Assembly: GCA_015680685.1 (NCBI GenBank)
Contig: MNCI01016414.1
Coordinates: 62,001-126,000 of the forward strand
Direction: 5' to 3'
Source: Gnetum montanum
Lineage: Eukaryota; Streptophyta; Gnetopsida; Gnetales; Gnetaceae
Length of the DNA stretch: 64,000 bases
Position 1 is the stretch's first letter; every line of letters begins with the position of its first letter. Below, piece by piece: positions 1-9,535 of the stretch. The notes beneath the pieces were generated by a model, which ran no database searches, had not been told where the DNA came from, and worked only from the letters and a program-made list of their open reading frames with translations. Both the position numbers and the translations under genes were made by a program.

Positions 1-589
1 TTGTCATTTTTAGCTTTGTGCTCTAATGTTACATCAATTTCAAATTCTTTGTGTTGAAAAGGATGTTTTTGTACTATTTCTTTTTCCTCACTTTCTTTAT
101 ATAGTTTATTGGAATGATTTTGACTTTTATAAAATTTTGAATTTTAACACACTCTAGATTTTGACATCAAAATTGATGCCACCTTGTGTTAATGTCACAC
201 ATTTCTTCTAATATATACTCTAATAATTCTTATCTTAATTCAGGTTAACATGGCTACCTATCTATCGTTCCTCTTTAAACCTGTTATCTTAGATTATGTT
301 GTAAGCTAGGTATGTTAAGCTTTTGACATGTTCTTTATTGACTTCAATTCATATTCAATAGGTGTTCCTTTTGTCATAGCTTCTTTAAATATCATTGAGG
401 ATGATTTACTTTCTCAATCTAATATCTATTTCCTCAATCAAGAACCATCTTTGACAAATGATCACATACTTAACTCAACTATATTTAACAATAAAGGAAA
501 AGAAAAGATCCTCCAACTTAGTACACTTCTTCCTCAAAATCATTGAGAAGCCATTCTAACTACTTTTCAAATACATTCTATTTTTTTTT

Positions 590-1440
590 GCTTAGGGATA
601 TAGTGACTTACCTAATATTGATCCTAAGTTGATAGAAAATAATATCATTTTGAATGAAGGCTCAAAACCTACTAAACAAAAGGATAAGAAAATTCATCTA
701 GTCATAATTCTAGCTATAAAAGGAGAGATAGCTAAAATTTACAAGGATTGTTTCATTCAGCCTATTGACTATTCAAACTAGGTCTTTAACATGGTTATGG
801 TTTCCAAGAAGAATGGTTCCATTTGCATAAGAATTGAATTTCAAGATCTTAATAATATTATTCTCAAATATGATTTTCATTACCAAAGATTAATCATCTT
901 TTATATTCCATAGCTATCATGCCCTTTTATCCTATATGAATGATTTTCTAGTTATAACCAAATTGAGATAAAACTAGATCAGTAGCAATATACCACTTTC
1001 ATGACTCCTTGGAAAATATTTTGCTATACTAAAATGCCCTTTAGACTTAAAAATTTTGGATCTACCTACTAATGTGCTATGACTTTTATTTTTAATAACA
1101 TGATGTTTCATATATCAATAATTACATTGACAATTTGACCATCAAGCCCACTTTAGTAACAGATCACTTTTCTAAATTAGACCAAGTCTTAAGCTACTAT
1201 GAAAAGTATAACCTATGTTTTAATCCTAAGACATGTATCTTTGATATTCTTACAAGTAAAATGTTGGATTACCTTATATCTTCGGATGGCATAACCATTA
1301 ACCTTGGTAAGGTCAAAGCTATTATGGACCTTCCATCTTCTTAGAAATTCCAAGATATATGCATTTTGCAAGTTCATCTCTAGTTCATGTATTACTTCAT
1401 TGTCAATATTATGGATCATCTTCATCCTTTAATCCATCTA
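590..1440 (+). pseudogene. E1 reverse transcriptase remnant
   Basis: The RT palm and fingers can be followed in pieces. The segment near 800-850 reads KKNGSICIRIEFQDLN, the family's 'KKNGK.R.C.DFRDLN' motif with the conserved Asp changed to Glu. A block near 960-1070 corresponds to 'YNQI ... TPWGTFCY ... MPFGLKNA'. The catalytic YxDD box is at 1111-1122 and reads YINN: both aspartates are Asn, as expected from G-to-A changes. The connection segment continues through DNLTIKP and ends near 1340 (KVKAIMDLPSS, family 'KVKAIQELPPP'). Several stops and shifts make it non-functional. Confidence 0.82.
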
Positions 1441-1900
1441 CTTTGTAATTCTAATACCTTAATTTAGGATGTGAATTGTCAAAAATCTTTCAATATCATC
1501 AAAGGAATTTTAACTTCCCTCCATATCTTGTATCTTTTACAATTCAATCAATCCTTTTATTTCTACCTATTTAAGTAATCATGCTATAGTTTTCATTCTC
1601 TATTAAGATAAGAGAATGAAGCTAATATTCCTACCTATTATATATCTTATCCTTTCTTGGACTATGAAACTTGATATACAAATGTTAACAAGTCTTGCTT
1701 AAGTCTTTTCTTTTCTCTCAGGAAGTAGAGATAGTATCTTTTAAGTGCTAAAGTATTCATTATCTAAAAAGATAACATATTTAATATAATTACTAACAAT
1801 CCTTTTGACATTCATCAATTAGCCCATTCAAAATATTTCTCATTGAATTTAACCCTTATTACTTATCTTAGCATTCTATCAAAGGTCAAGTTATAGTTAA
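1441..1900 (+). pseudogene. E1 first RNase H region (badly decayed)
   Basis: This stretch sits between the RT connection segment and the second RNase H, where Ty3/gypsy RNase H belongs. Fragments such as the run around 1460-1500 (QKSFNIIKGIL, family 'C..AF..LK..L') and the 'enean ... YYISY' stretch near 1610-1650 fit the family. No single frame stays open and the catalytic residues cannot be placed with confidence. The assignment rests mostly on position. Confidence 0.5.
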
Positions 1901-1954
1901 TCTAAGTTATTATCCCAAATTCAATGATGTTATTTATGACTTTTACAATAATGT

Positions 1955-2285
1955 GAATAACTCGAACATTGTCCTTCACTTCAATGAATCTCATACCTTC
2001 TTTGACTCTAGTACAACTTGTGTTCTCTTCCTTCCTACTAAATAGGACCTTTCTAGAGCCTACAAATTTAACTTCCCTTGCACCATGAATACGAAGTTTT
2101 AATTCATGGTCTTCTACTAGCTTTATAAAACTAAGTTAGAAACATTATGATTTATGGTGATTTCCAACTTATTATAAACCAAGTTAATGATGAATATGAT
2201 TGCAAGGTGCCTCATCCTTGTCCTTATCTAGAAATGTCTAAGGAACTTATTTCTTCATTTTCAACTTATACTTTAACTCATACTT
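1955..2285 (+). pseudogene. E1 second (archaeal-type) RNase H, 5' portion
   Basis: A second RNase H between RNase H and integrase is diagnostic of the Tat lineage. Recognisable blocks include the 'FNFPCT.N' segment near 2065-2090 (family 'F.CTNNEAEYEAL'), the block from about 2155 (DFQLIINQVND, family 'GDSQLI..Q..G') and KELISSFSTYTLTH near 2240-2280 (family '.F..Y.L.HIPR..N..AD.LA..A'). The domain is cut at 2285 by the Tekay-like insertion. Its last part, including a LASASATFEISND stretch, resumes at about 12231 on the far side. Stops are present before and after the break. Confidence 0.75.
2281..2285 (+). repeat. Target site duplication, left copy (TACTT)
   Basis: Five bases directly before the Tekay-like 5' LTR. 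The right copy at 12226-12230 reads TATTT, four of five identical; the mismatch is a C/T transition. Confidence 0.8.
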
Positions 2286-4995
2286 TGTTACATCCCATCT
2301 AGAAATAGTAGGTATGGTCATACACTTATGATTTATACATGATGTGTGGAGTCTTGGTGGGTTTTTTATGACAAGTTAATGTATTTTATATGTTATGAGG
2401 CTTCTTCTTTATGTTATAATTATGATATCTTTACATACTTAACTAACATTATTATGTACATCAGCCTTGTGTGATGTGTTATATAGGTGATGTTGCTAGC
2501 AAGGGTGTTGGATTTGGGTACAATAGCACCTATCCGGTATGTTTTTATGCTTTATGTGCAATTTTTGTATTTCAGAATTTGGACTATAGCACTATGTTGC
2601 ATGATGTTTGAGTGTGGTTTTGGCATGTGAATGTGTAGAGTGTATGATAAGGATCTCATAGGTTTAAATGAATTTTGATTTGGAGTCCCGATGTGTTTAT
2701 TACATAGGTTTAAAGTCTACAATATTAATTGTGGAGGAGAAAACTATATTAGCTTATGAAAATTGTTTGTACATAAAAAAATAATAAATAATTCAAATGA
2801 AAAAAAAATTAACTCATGTCACATGAGGAAAATGCATCATTGGTTTTCTTCTGTTTTGCATAAAACATAAAGTAAACATATAGGTTTTATATTATTTTTT
2901 CCACCGCCTCACCACCACTTACAAAAGAAATTGGGTTTTGGATTTCTATTTTTTTCTATTGCATGAATAGAAACATACCAGAGAATGTTTTCTTCCATTT
3001 TCTTTCTACTCTCTTCTTCTCTTCCACATATTTCTAAATTCTTAGCCTTGTAGACAATTTTTGCTTGCTCTAAACCTAGATTTGGAATTTTTGTAGTCAT
3101 ATCTACATGGGTGTAGAACTTGTTGGGAGGAAAACAAAGTCCTACAATATTTTTGATGATTTTCTACTTGTTTCAACCTTTCTGCCTAACAAGTGTGATT
3201 GGTGGGTTGTCTTTGCCTTTTCCCTGTATTTTTGTGCTCGATTAGTGTATATGATTATGTGATGTGGGCATGTGGAATGGATAGCCAAGGATTAAGCTTA
3301 GACATGTTATTCTATCTATTTTCCCAAACTTGTCTGATTTTGGTTATGGAGTATGGATTAATATATATGCAATATATGGGATGATGTGGACTTGTAGCAG
3401 AGGATATGTGGTGTTGATGAGACTCATATGATTGGAATATACTATTTGTGGGGCCTATTGGTGTGCAAACATTTTTGGGCATTCCATTCCTTTCTAGTGG
3501 TAATTAAATATTATTTAAACATTATTTTATTAATCAAACTTTAAACGCACATAACTTTGCTTCCAAGAGTCCAATTTAGGTACAATTAGTGTCATTGAGA
3601 TCATTTTGGGAAGCACTTTATAATCATGGAATTAGTTTTCTCTTTGGGCATATCTCATTTTGAAGGTTATTATAGTGGTCCTTTGTATGGAAGTACATGT
3701 CTTTTGAGAAATATGTTATTATTTGTTCATATTGAGGTCTTCATATTGTTCTGTTGCATCGTGGTATTTTTTTCATGGAATCACTATAACTATTAGGTGT
3801 GGATCTATGCAATTATGTTTTTTTGGGTGTGTTGTGCTTATGACATGTATTAGCTTAAGCTAGCCAGACTATGTATATGTTTTCACAACAATGCTTGTGA
3901 TGGTCGTTGGTGGGTGGTGCTAGCATGAGGGTGTGGACCGAATGATGATGAGGCACCTTGGAGGTAGTATGGATTGACCCCCACTATGATGAATTAATGA
4001 GGCTTCTATATAGGGCCTCATCCTAAGAGTGGGAGATTATAAGTGTGTTCATCCCTACAGCTAGTTTGTGACATAGGTGTGTTCATCCCTATCGCCAATC
4101 CTCTAGAGGGCTAGTGGTTGCAGGTCATAGGTTGATGAACCCTAGCACTAGTTGGATAAATAAAATACTAATAAAAGACCTAAAAGCAATGGATATTATG
4201 AGAACTCATGGAAATGTTTCACATGCTACACTGAGTGTGGATATGCTAAACACCACATGTGCTATGTATGTAATAGTATCGATTTGTGAGTTATATCATT
4301 GATCATATGAGTTCCAATTGAATTATGATTGTGTGGATCATGGACTATTTACTAGCATATCATGGATATGATGACATGGGTAGGATAGATGATGTCAGAC
4401 CATGGCTTTATCCATGATTATATGATAGTATGTTAGCTCTATGGATGATAGGGTGTGTGTTGTTTTAAGCATGCATAAGACTAATAATTGTTGTAGGTTG
4501 TCTTGTACCCCATTCCTCTCCTCTAGTATAGCACTTGTTGATCATCTAGCAGGGGAAGTGTAAAGGCTTCCCACTTAGTTGTGTACTGACTTTATTTAAT
4601 TGTAGGTGAAAGGCATAGAAGCCTAGAGAAGCATGAAGAGGAAGGGTAGAGGAGGAAAAAATCTTCAGTGCTTGGTTAATGTATATTTTCATGTACAATA
4701 GTGTGTACTAGATATCCTTGTATGAAACTCTTTGTACTCTTCAATATATGATGATGAGGTTTATGTGTTTTTTTGTATTTTAGCAAAGCAATATATAGTT
4801 TTCTTTATGTAGATACATGCATTTTTATAATGTGATATGTACGTTTAGTTTTTGTTGTGGTAGGAAAGTTCTATACCATTTGACCTTCCTTATTATCATG
4901 TATTCTTCACATTATTGGTTTTAATTATCATGCATCTGTGCTAAGATTACTTGATCCTAAGCATCACCCTCCCCTAGCTAGGGTGGGATGTTACA
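2286..4995 (+). repeat. Tekay-like element 5' LTR
   Basis: 2710 bp. It begins TGTTACATCCC and ends GGGATGTTACA, an imperfect terminal inverted repeat. It is collinear with 9536-12225 over its whole length, including matching segments near 2880 and 10130 ('aggttttatattatttt') and the ends near 4960 and 12190 ('gcatcaccct'). Short open stretches inside it, such as 2909-3100 on the minus strand and 4114-4302, recur at equivalent positions in the other LTR and are not genes. Confidence 0.92.
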
Positions 4996-4998
4996 TTG

Positions 4999-5010
4999 TG
5001 GTATCATAGC
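4999..5010 (+). other. Primer binding site, initiator-Met tRNA (TGGTATCATAGC)
   Basis: Three bases after the 5' LTR. It matches the usual plant iMet primer site TGGTATCAGAGC at 11 of 12 positions; the one change is G to T. Confidence 0.85.
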
Positions 5011-5074
5011 TAGTTTACTTTGATGTTGTATGATTATTGGGGTACTCACCCGATTGTGCTTTCAGGTTACATTG

Positions 5075-6270
5075 ATGTATAGTAAACGTGGTCATCATGC
5101 TAGTGGGGCCCATAGACCAAAAGGTCTTAATGATGGATAGGAGCAACCTCCTCAAACATCTAGCAGTGGTCTTGCAAATAGGAAACTAGACCTTATACAA
5201 CAATTGTTATAGATCCTATAGTAGCATGTTTCAGTTATTGATGCTCCTATTCCCATGATCAGGGAAGTGGAAAATGGTAGTGGTAGTGGAGGCTCAGGAG
5301 AATCAAATAGGTAGCCTATCAACAGGAAACTAGTGGAGTAGTTTTGGAATTTGAGACCTTCTCAATTTTATGGCACCGAGGATTCCACTATGGCTACATA
5401 ATGATTGGAGGAATTGCAAAAGGCTTTTTATTTGATGGGATGTTCATCAGTTCAACAAACTCGCTTGGCAATTTATCAATTGGTTGGTATTTCCCAACAT
5501 TGGTGGATGATTGAAGAATAGGCCAAGGGATGGACTAGTCAAGAGGTGAGATGGGATGAATTTCTAGCATCTTTTAGAGGTCATTATGTGTCTACCTAAT
5601 AGGCACAGGCCAAGAAGGATGAGTTATACTATTTGTATTATGGTAGTTGGTTTGTGGCAAAGTATGATTCTTGTTTCTCTAAGCTAAGTAGTTATGTACC
5701 CCAGATGTAGATAGATGCTTGGGCATGGGTGAACAGGTTTCTTCAAGGTTTGAGACCATCTTTGAAGGATCACTTATTACCTCTTAGATTAACTTCCTAT
5801 GATGAAGCTAGAGCAGTAGTAATGGATTTAGAGAGGAGCTAGCGGGAAGATACAGTGTGTAGAGAGAGGTGATAAGGGTACACGAAAGGACCGACATCTA
5901 GAGAGAGGCTTGGTTCCTCGAAGCAAGCTCATGACAATAGAGGAGAACACCCAATAGCCACTTTTGGTCCTACTATTGGAGTTGTTCATGGAGCTATTAT
6001 TTGTTATAAATGTGGGTAGCATGATCATCTATAGAGAGATTGCCAAAAATGTTTTGCATGTGGGTAGCTAGGGCATTAGGCTTAGAAGTTCCTAAAGTAG
6101 GTAAGCAATAGTGGAGGAGGTAGAGGCTAAGGATAGTGACCTCTAGTTTAGGATGGACATGGAACACTAGTTAGCCCAAAGGAGGGAACCAGAGGACTCA
6201 AGGATGGATGTATGCCTTAATAGACCAGCATTTGGACATGCAACCAAACATAATGATGGAGATGTGAGGT
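5075..6270 (+). pseudogene. Tekay-like gag remnant with zinc knuckles
   Basis: Gag forms the capsid-like particle. I start it at ATG 5075, 80 bp after the LTR. The capsid region near 5340-5560 shows the family pattern (LRPSQFYGTEDSTMAT, then the 'LEELQKAF..MGC' and 'RLAIYQL.G....WW' blocks). A CX2CX4HX4C zinc knuckle is intact in its Cys and His positions at 6002-6043, and a second, degraded one follows at 6050-6091. TAG stops stand at 6017, 6032, 6065, 6077, 6083 and 6098. The protease is in another frame, so a shift lies between about 6100 and 6270. Confidence 0.85.
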
Positions 6271-6600
6271 ATGATTTTTGGATTTTCTATGTTAATGTTA
6301 TTTGATTCAAGTAATAGTCATTCTTTCATATATCCTATAATTCTACATCATGTAGCTCTTGGATCTCATTCTCTTTCTCCTAGGCTAATAGTATCTTCTG
6401 CTAGGGGTCATGAAACATGAGTTGATCAGGTGTGTATGAATGTGCTAATAGAATTGGAAGGTGTGCAATGGGTTAGTGATTTACATGTTATGGATCTTAG
6501 GGTATATGATGTAATTTTTGGTATGGATTTGTTGTCACAGTTCAATGTTAGTTTTTACTATTAACAAAAGCTCCTACAACTACAATTAGTTGATGGTGCT
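6271..6600 (+). pseudogene. Tekay-like aspartic protease remnant
   Basis: The retroviral-type protease that would process Gag-Pol. The active-site block at 6301-6330 reads LFDSSNSHSF against the family LFDSGASHSF. The catalytic Asp (6304-6306) is kept, but the next conserved Gly is Ser and Ala is Asn. A 'DLRVYDVIFGMDLLSQFNV' block near 6490-6550 is the usual C-terminal 'D...ILGMDWL' segment. Few stops occur in this frame, but the active-site changes should inactivate it. Confidence 0.82.
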
Positions 6601-6719
6601 CTGATTGAGGTACAAACTTGTCTGAGGACTCTGCACCTGGATTTAGTCTCCTCTTAGATGTACCATAGGATGCTTTAAAAAGGTCATGCATGCTTTTTGG
6701 CTATAATCTATAAAACCAA

Positions 6720-7620
6720 TCTAGTGGAGATAGAGAAAATTCCTATGATTCATAAATTCCCTAATGTATTCTAGTCCAAATTATTGGGTTTTCCACTAAG
6801 GTGAGAGATTGAGTTTGAGATTGAACTTAAACCTAGTATAAAGCCTATTTCAAAGGCTTCACACAAGATGTCTCCTATAGAGCTAGTAGAGCTAAAGATT
6901 TAGCTACAAGAATTGCTAGATAAAGGCCTTATTTGACCTAGTGTATCACTGTGGGATGCACCTATGCTATTTGTTAAAAAGAAGGATGGAGATTTATAGT
7001 TATGCATAGATTACAAGTAATTAAACCAGATGACTATGAAAAATAGATATCCTCTACCACATATTTATGACTTGTTGGATCAACTTCAAGGATCTCATGT
7101 ATTCTCAAATATTGATCTCAAGTTTGGGTATCATCAAGTGCAGGTTCATGAACAAGATGTGGCAAAGACAGCATTTAGAACACGGTATGGCCATTATGAT
7201 TTTTTGGTGCTACCCTTTGGATTGAAAAATGCACTAGTAGTTTTCATGCACCTCATGAACAGTGTGATGTAGCCATTTCTAGATCAGTTTGTGATTGTAT
7301 TCATAGATGATATCTTAGTATATTCTCTTGAGGGGCAAGTGCATGCAAAGCACTTGTAAATGATTTTATAGACTTTGAGGGAGTACCAAGTATATGCTCA
7401 ATCATCCAATTGTTCCTTTTGGCAATCAAAGATTCAGTTCTTGGGAGATGTGGTGTTAGGAGCTAGTATCTCTTAGATCCTACAAAGATTGTAGTCATTC
7501 ATGATTGGCCTAGGCCACAATTAGTAGTGGAGCTACAAAGCTTCTTGGGGTTAGCAAGATCACATTTCTCTTCCATAGCATCTCCTTTAACTTGATTGTT
7601 GAGAAAGGAGGCTAACTTTA
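6720..7620 (+). pseudogene. Tekay-like reverse transcriptase remnant
   Basis: Copies element RNA to DNA. Blocks in order: 'IPMIHKFPNVF' (about 6735), the primer-grip lead 'MSPIELVELK', 'VKKKDGD', then an open stretch 7030-7272 with [15 protein letters not shown], the [12 protein letters not shown] catalytic-Asp block and [17 protein letters not shown]. After one TAG at 7273, the catalytic box is intact at 7300-7311 as FIDD within VFIDDILVYS. Downstream the thumb and connection are shifted in frame. This is the best-preserved domain of the element. Confidence 0.88.
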
Positions 7621-7649
7621 CTTAGGGCCTAGCCTGTTAGGCTACATTT

Positions 7650-8075
7650 GAAGAGTTGAAGCATAGATTGGTGAATGCTCCAATGCTAATATCTCCTACA
7701 CTAGGACATCCACATGTTGTTAGTACTAATGCTTCAGGGGATGAATTTGGTTATGTGTTGATGTAGGATGAACAAGTTGTGGCTTATGCATCCCATAAAT
7801 TGAGGACACATGAAACTAGATATCCTGTGCATGATCTAGAATTGGGTGCTATGATATTTGAATTGAAGATTTGGTGGCATTATCTATATGGGGAGAAAGT
7901 TACTATTTGGATTAACCATAAGAGCCTCCAATATCTTATGATTCAGCCATAGTAAAACTTACAACAATGTAGATGGGTGCAGCTACTTGCTGATTTTGAT
8001 TTCACTATAAAATATAGGCGTGGAAAGACTAACAAAGTAGTAGATGCATTAAGTAAGGTGGTTAGTAAGCTTAAT
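7650..8075 (+). pseudogene. Tekay-like RNase H remnant
   Basis: Degrades the RNA strand of the hybrid. It reads 'SPTLGHPHVVSTNASG' (family 'P.....F...TDAS'; Asp is Asn here), then VAYASHKLRTHETRYPVHD, 'LELGAMIF.LKIW.HYLYG' and 'FDFTIKYRRGKTNKVVDAL'. The last block is the conserved 'Y.PGK.N.VADALSR' C-terminus. Four TAG stops interrupt it. Loss of the first Asp and the stops indicate it is inactive. Confidence 0.82.
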
Positions 8076-8224
8076 AACTTGATAATCAAATCAAATTTTC
8101 AAGAGTAGATACAAGAGAAATAATTCTATGATTCTTGGTTTTAGGCATTGAGGCAATAGATTGCCTCTAATGGACCACTCTCTATGGATAGTCATGGAAT
8201 CATATGGAGGAAGAATCAAGTATG

Positions 8225-9524
8225 TGTTCTCGAAGCTCTATGACTTCAATTGATGGATGAGGCTCACCTGAGCAGATACCAAATGCATCCAGGTAGTTAG
8301 AAAATGTACCAGAGTTTAAAATGGATGTATTGGTGGCTTGGTATGAAGAAGAATGTAGGAGAGTATGTATCTTGTAGTTTAATTTACTAGCAAGTGAAGA
8401 TAGAGCATTAGAGACCTGGGGGATATTTGCATTCCCATGATATTCCTCAGTGGAAGTGGGATGTCATTGGTATGAACTTCATTGTTGATCTTCCACAAGC
8501 TCACAATGGTTGTGATGCTATCTTAGTAGTTGTTGATTTATTGAAAAAGTATACCAATTTCCTTGCCACAAGATCATCAATAAGTGCAGTAAAAACTATA
8601 CATCTCTTTCTTGTAGAGATAGTGTGGTTTCATGGTGTGCCATGACAGATTATTAGTGATAGAGATGCTTAATTCATGTCACATTTTTGGCAAGAATTTT
8701 AGAAGGATATGGGTACAAAGCTAAATATAAGTTTGGCATATCATCCACAAAAAAATTGTCAAAGTGAGCAAGTGAATTAGATTCTAGAAGACATGTTGAG
8801 AGTCTATGCTTTGCTGTATAGAGAAGGTTGGGATCAGATGCTATCATTAGCTAAATTTTCTTATAATTATAGTTATTAGGAGAGTTTACAGGTAGCACCA
8901 TATGAGATTTTATATGGAAGGCCATGTAGAACACCTTTATGTTGGGATACTATAAAAGATCATTAACAAGTGAGCAGAAATTTGGTAAGAGAAACTACAA
9001 AGTAGATTCGAGAGATTCGAGATAGATTGAGAGCTACATAGGATAGGTAGGTAGCATATGCTAATTAGTGTTGAAGACCACTAGAGTCTATAGTTAGAGA
9101 CCATGTATTTCTTCAAGTTTCTCCTTTGAAAGGCCTTACTCGATTTGGCCAAAAAGGAAAATTGGCTCCTAGATACATTGGTCCATTTCAGATGTTACAA
9201 TAGATTGGGAAACTAGCCTATCAAATAACATTACCTCCTCATTTGGCACATGTCCATGATGTATTTCATATATCTATGCTACGATGTTATGTGCCTAATG
9301 AACATCATGTGATTAACCATTCAAGGACACAACTACAATTTGATGTTAGTTATGTTGAATAGCTAGTAGAGATTGTTGATCATATGTTGTGACAACTATA
9401 TAGTAAAGTTACACCTATGATCAAGATTTTATGGAGTAGACATGGAGCTTTAGAGGCTACTTGGGAGGTGGAGACTGAGATGCACACAGCTCATCCTAAG
9501 ATCTTGCATGAGGAAGACTCTTAA
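8225..9524 (+). pseudogene. Tekay-like integrase remnant
   Basis: Inserts the cDNA into the genome. The zinc finger has both His (MDEAHLSRYQMHPG) and the first Cys (VSCSLIY); the second Cys is Tyr. In the catalytic core, open from 8427 to 8645, the first Asp is Asn (8475-8477, MNF for family MDF). The second Asp survives in ISDRDA and the Glu in QSEQVN. The C-terminal module reads LAPRYIGPFQML and LAHVHDVFHISMLR, then a weak chromodomain-like tail ending EATWEVETEMHTAHPK. The frame runs with several TAGs to a TAA at 9522-9524, which overlaps the polypurine tract. Confidence 0.87.
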
Positions 9525-9535
9525 GAAGGGGAGAG
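9523..9535 (+). other. Polypurine tract of the Tekay-like element
   Basis: AAGAAGGGGAGAG lies directly against the 3' LTR start (TGTTACATCCC at 9536). It would prime plus-strand DNA synthesis. Confidence 0.85.

Larger units (their letters stand above)
1..2285 (+). mobile_element. E1, Tat-type Ty3/gypsy element, segment A (pol)
   Basis: First of three pieces of one decayed element; the others are 12226-12707 and 24084 to about 27486. Order on the plus strand is reverse transcriptase, RNase H, then a second RNase H, which is the Tat/Ogre arrangement. The 5' LTR and gag lie upstream of the window. Bases 1 to about 590 have no recognisable domain; the only open stretch, 328-546 (72 codons), matches nothing I know and sits where the protease-to-RT linker should be. 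Stops and frameshifts are frequent throughout, so this copy is dead. Confidence 0.8.

Noticed and set aside
2909-3100. Small minus-strand ORF with a similar partner at 10162-10353
   Set aside because: The two are the same position in the 5' and 3' LTRs of one element; the similarity comes from LTR duplication, not gene conservation.
5075-9524. TAG reassigned to Gln (alternative genetic code)
   Set aside because: TAG dominates, but TAA and TGA also interrupt the same ORFs (for example the adjacent TAA TGA near 5399-5404), frames shift, and catalytic residues are lost. Decay of methylated CAG explains it.
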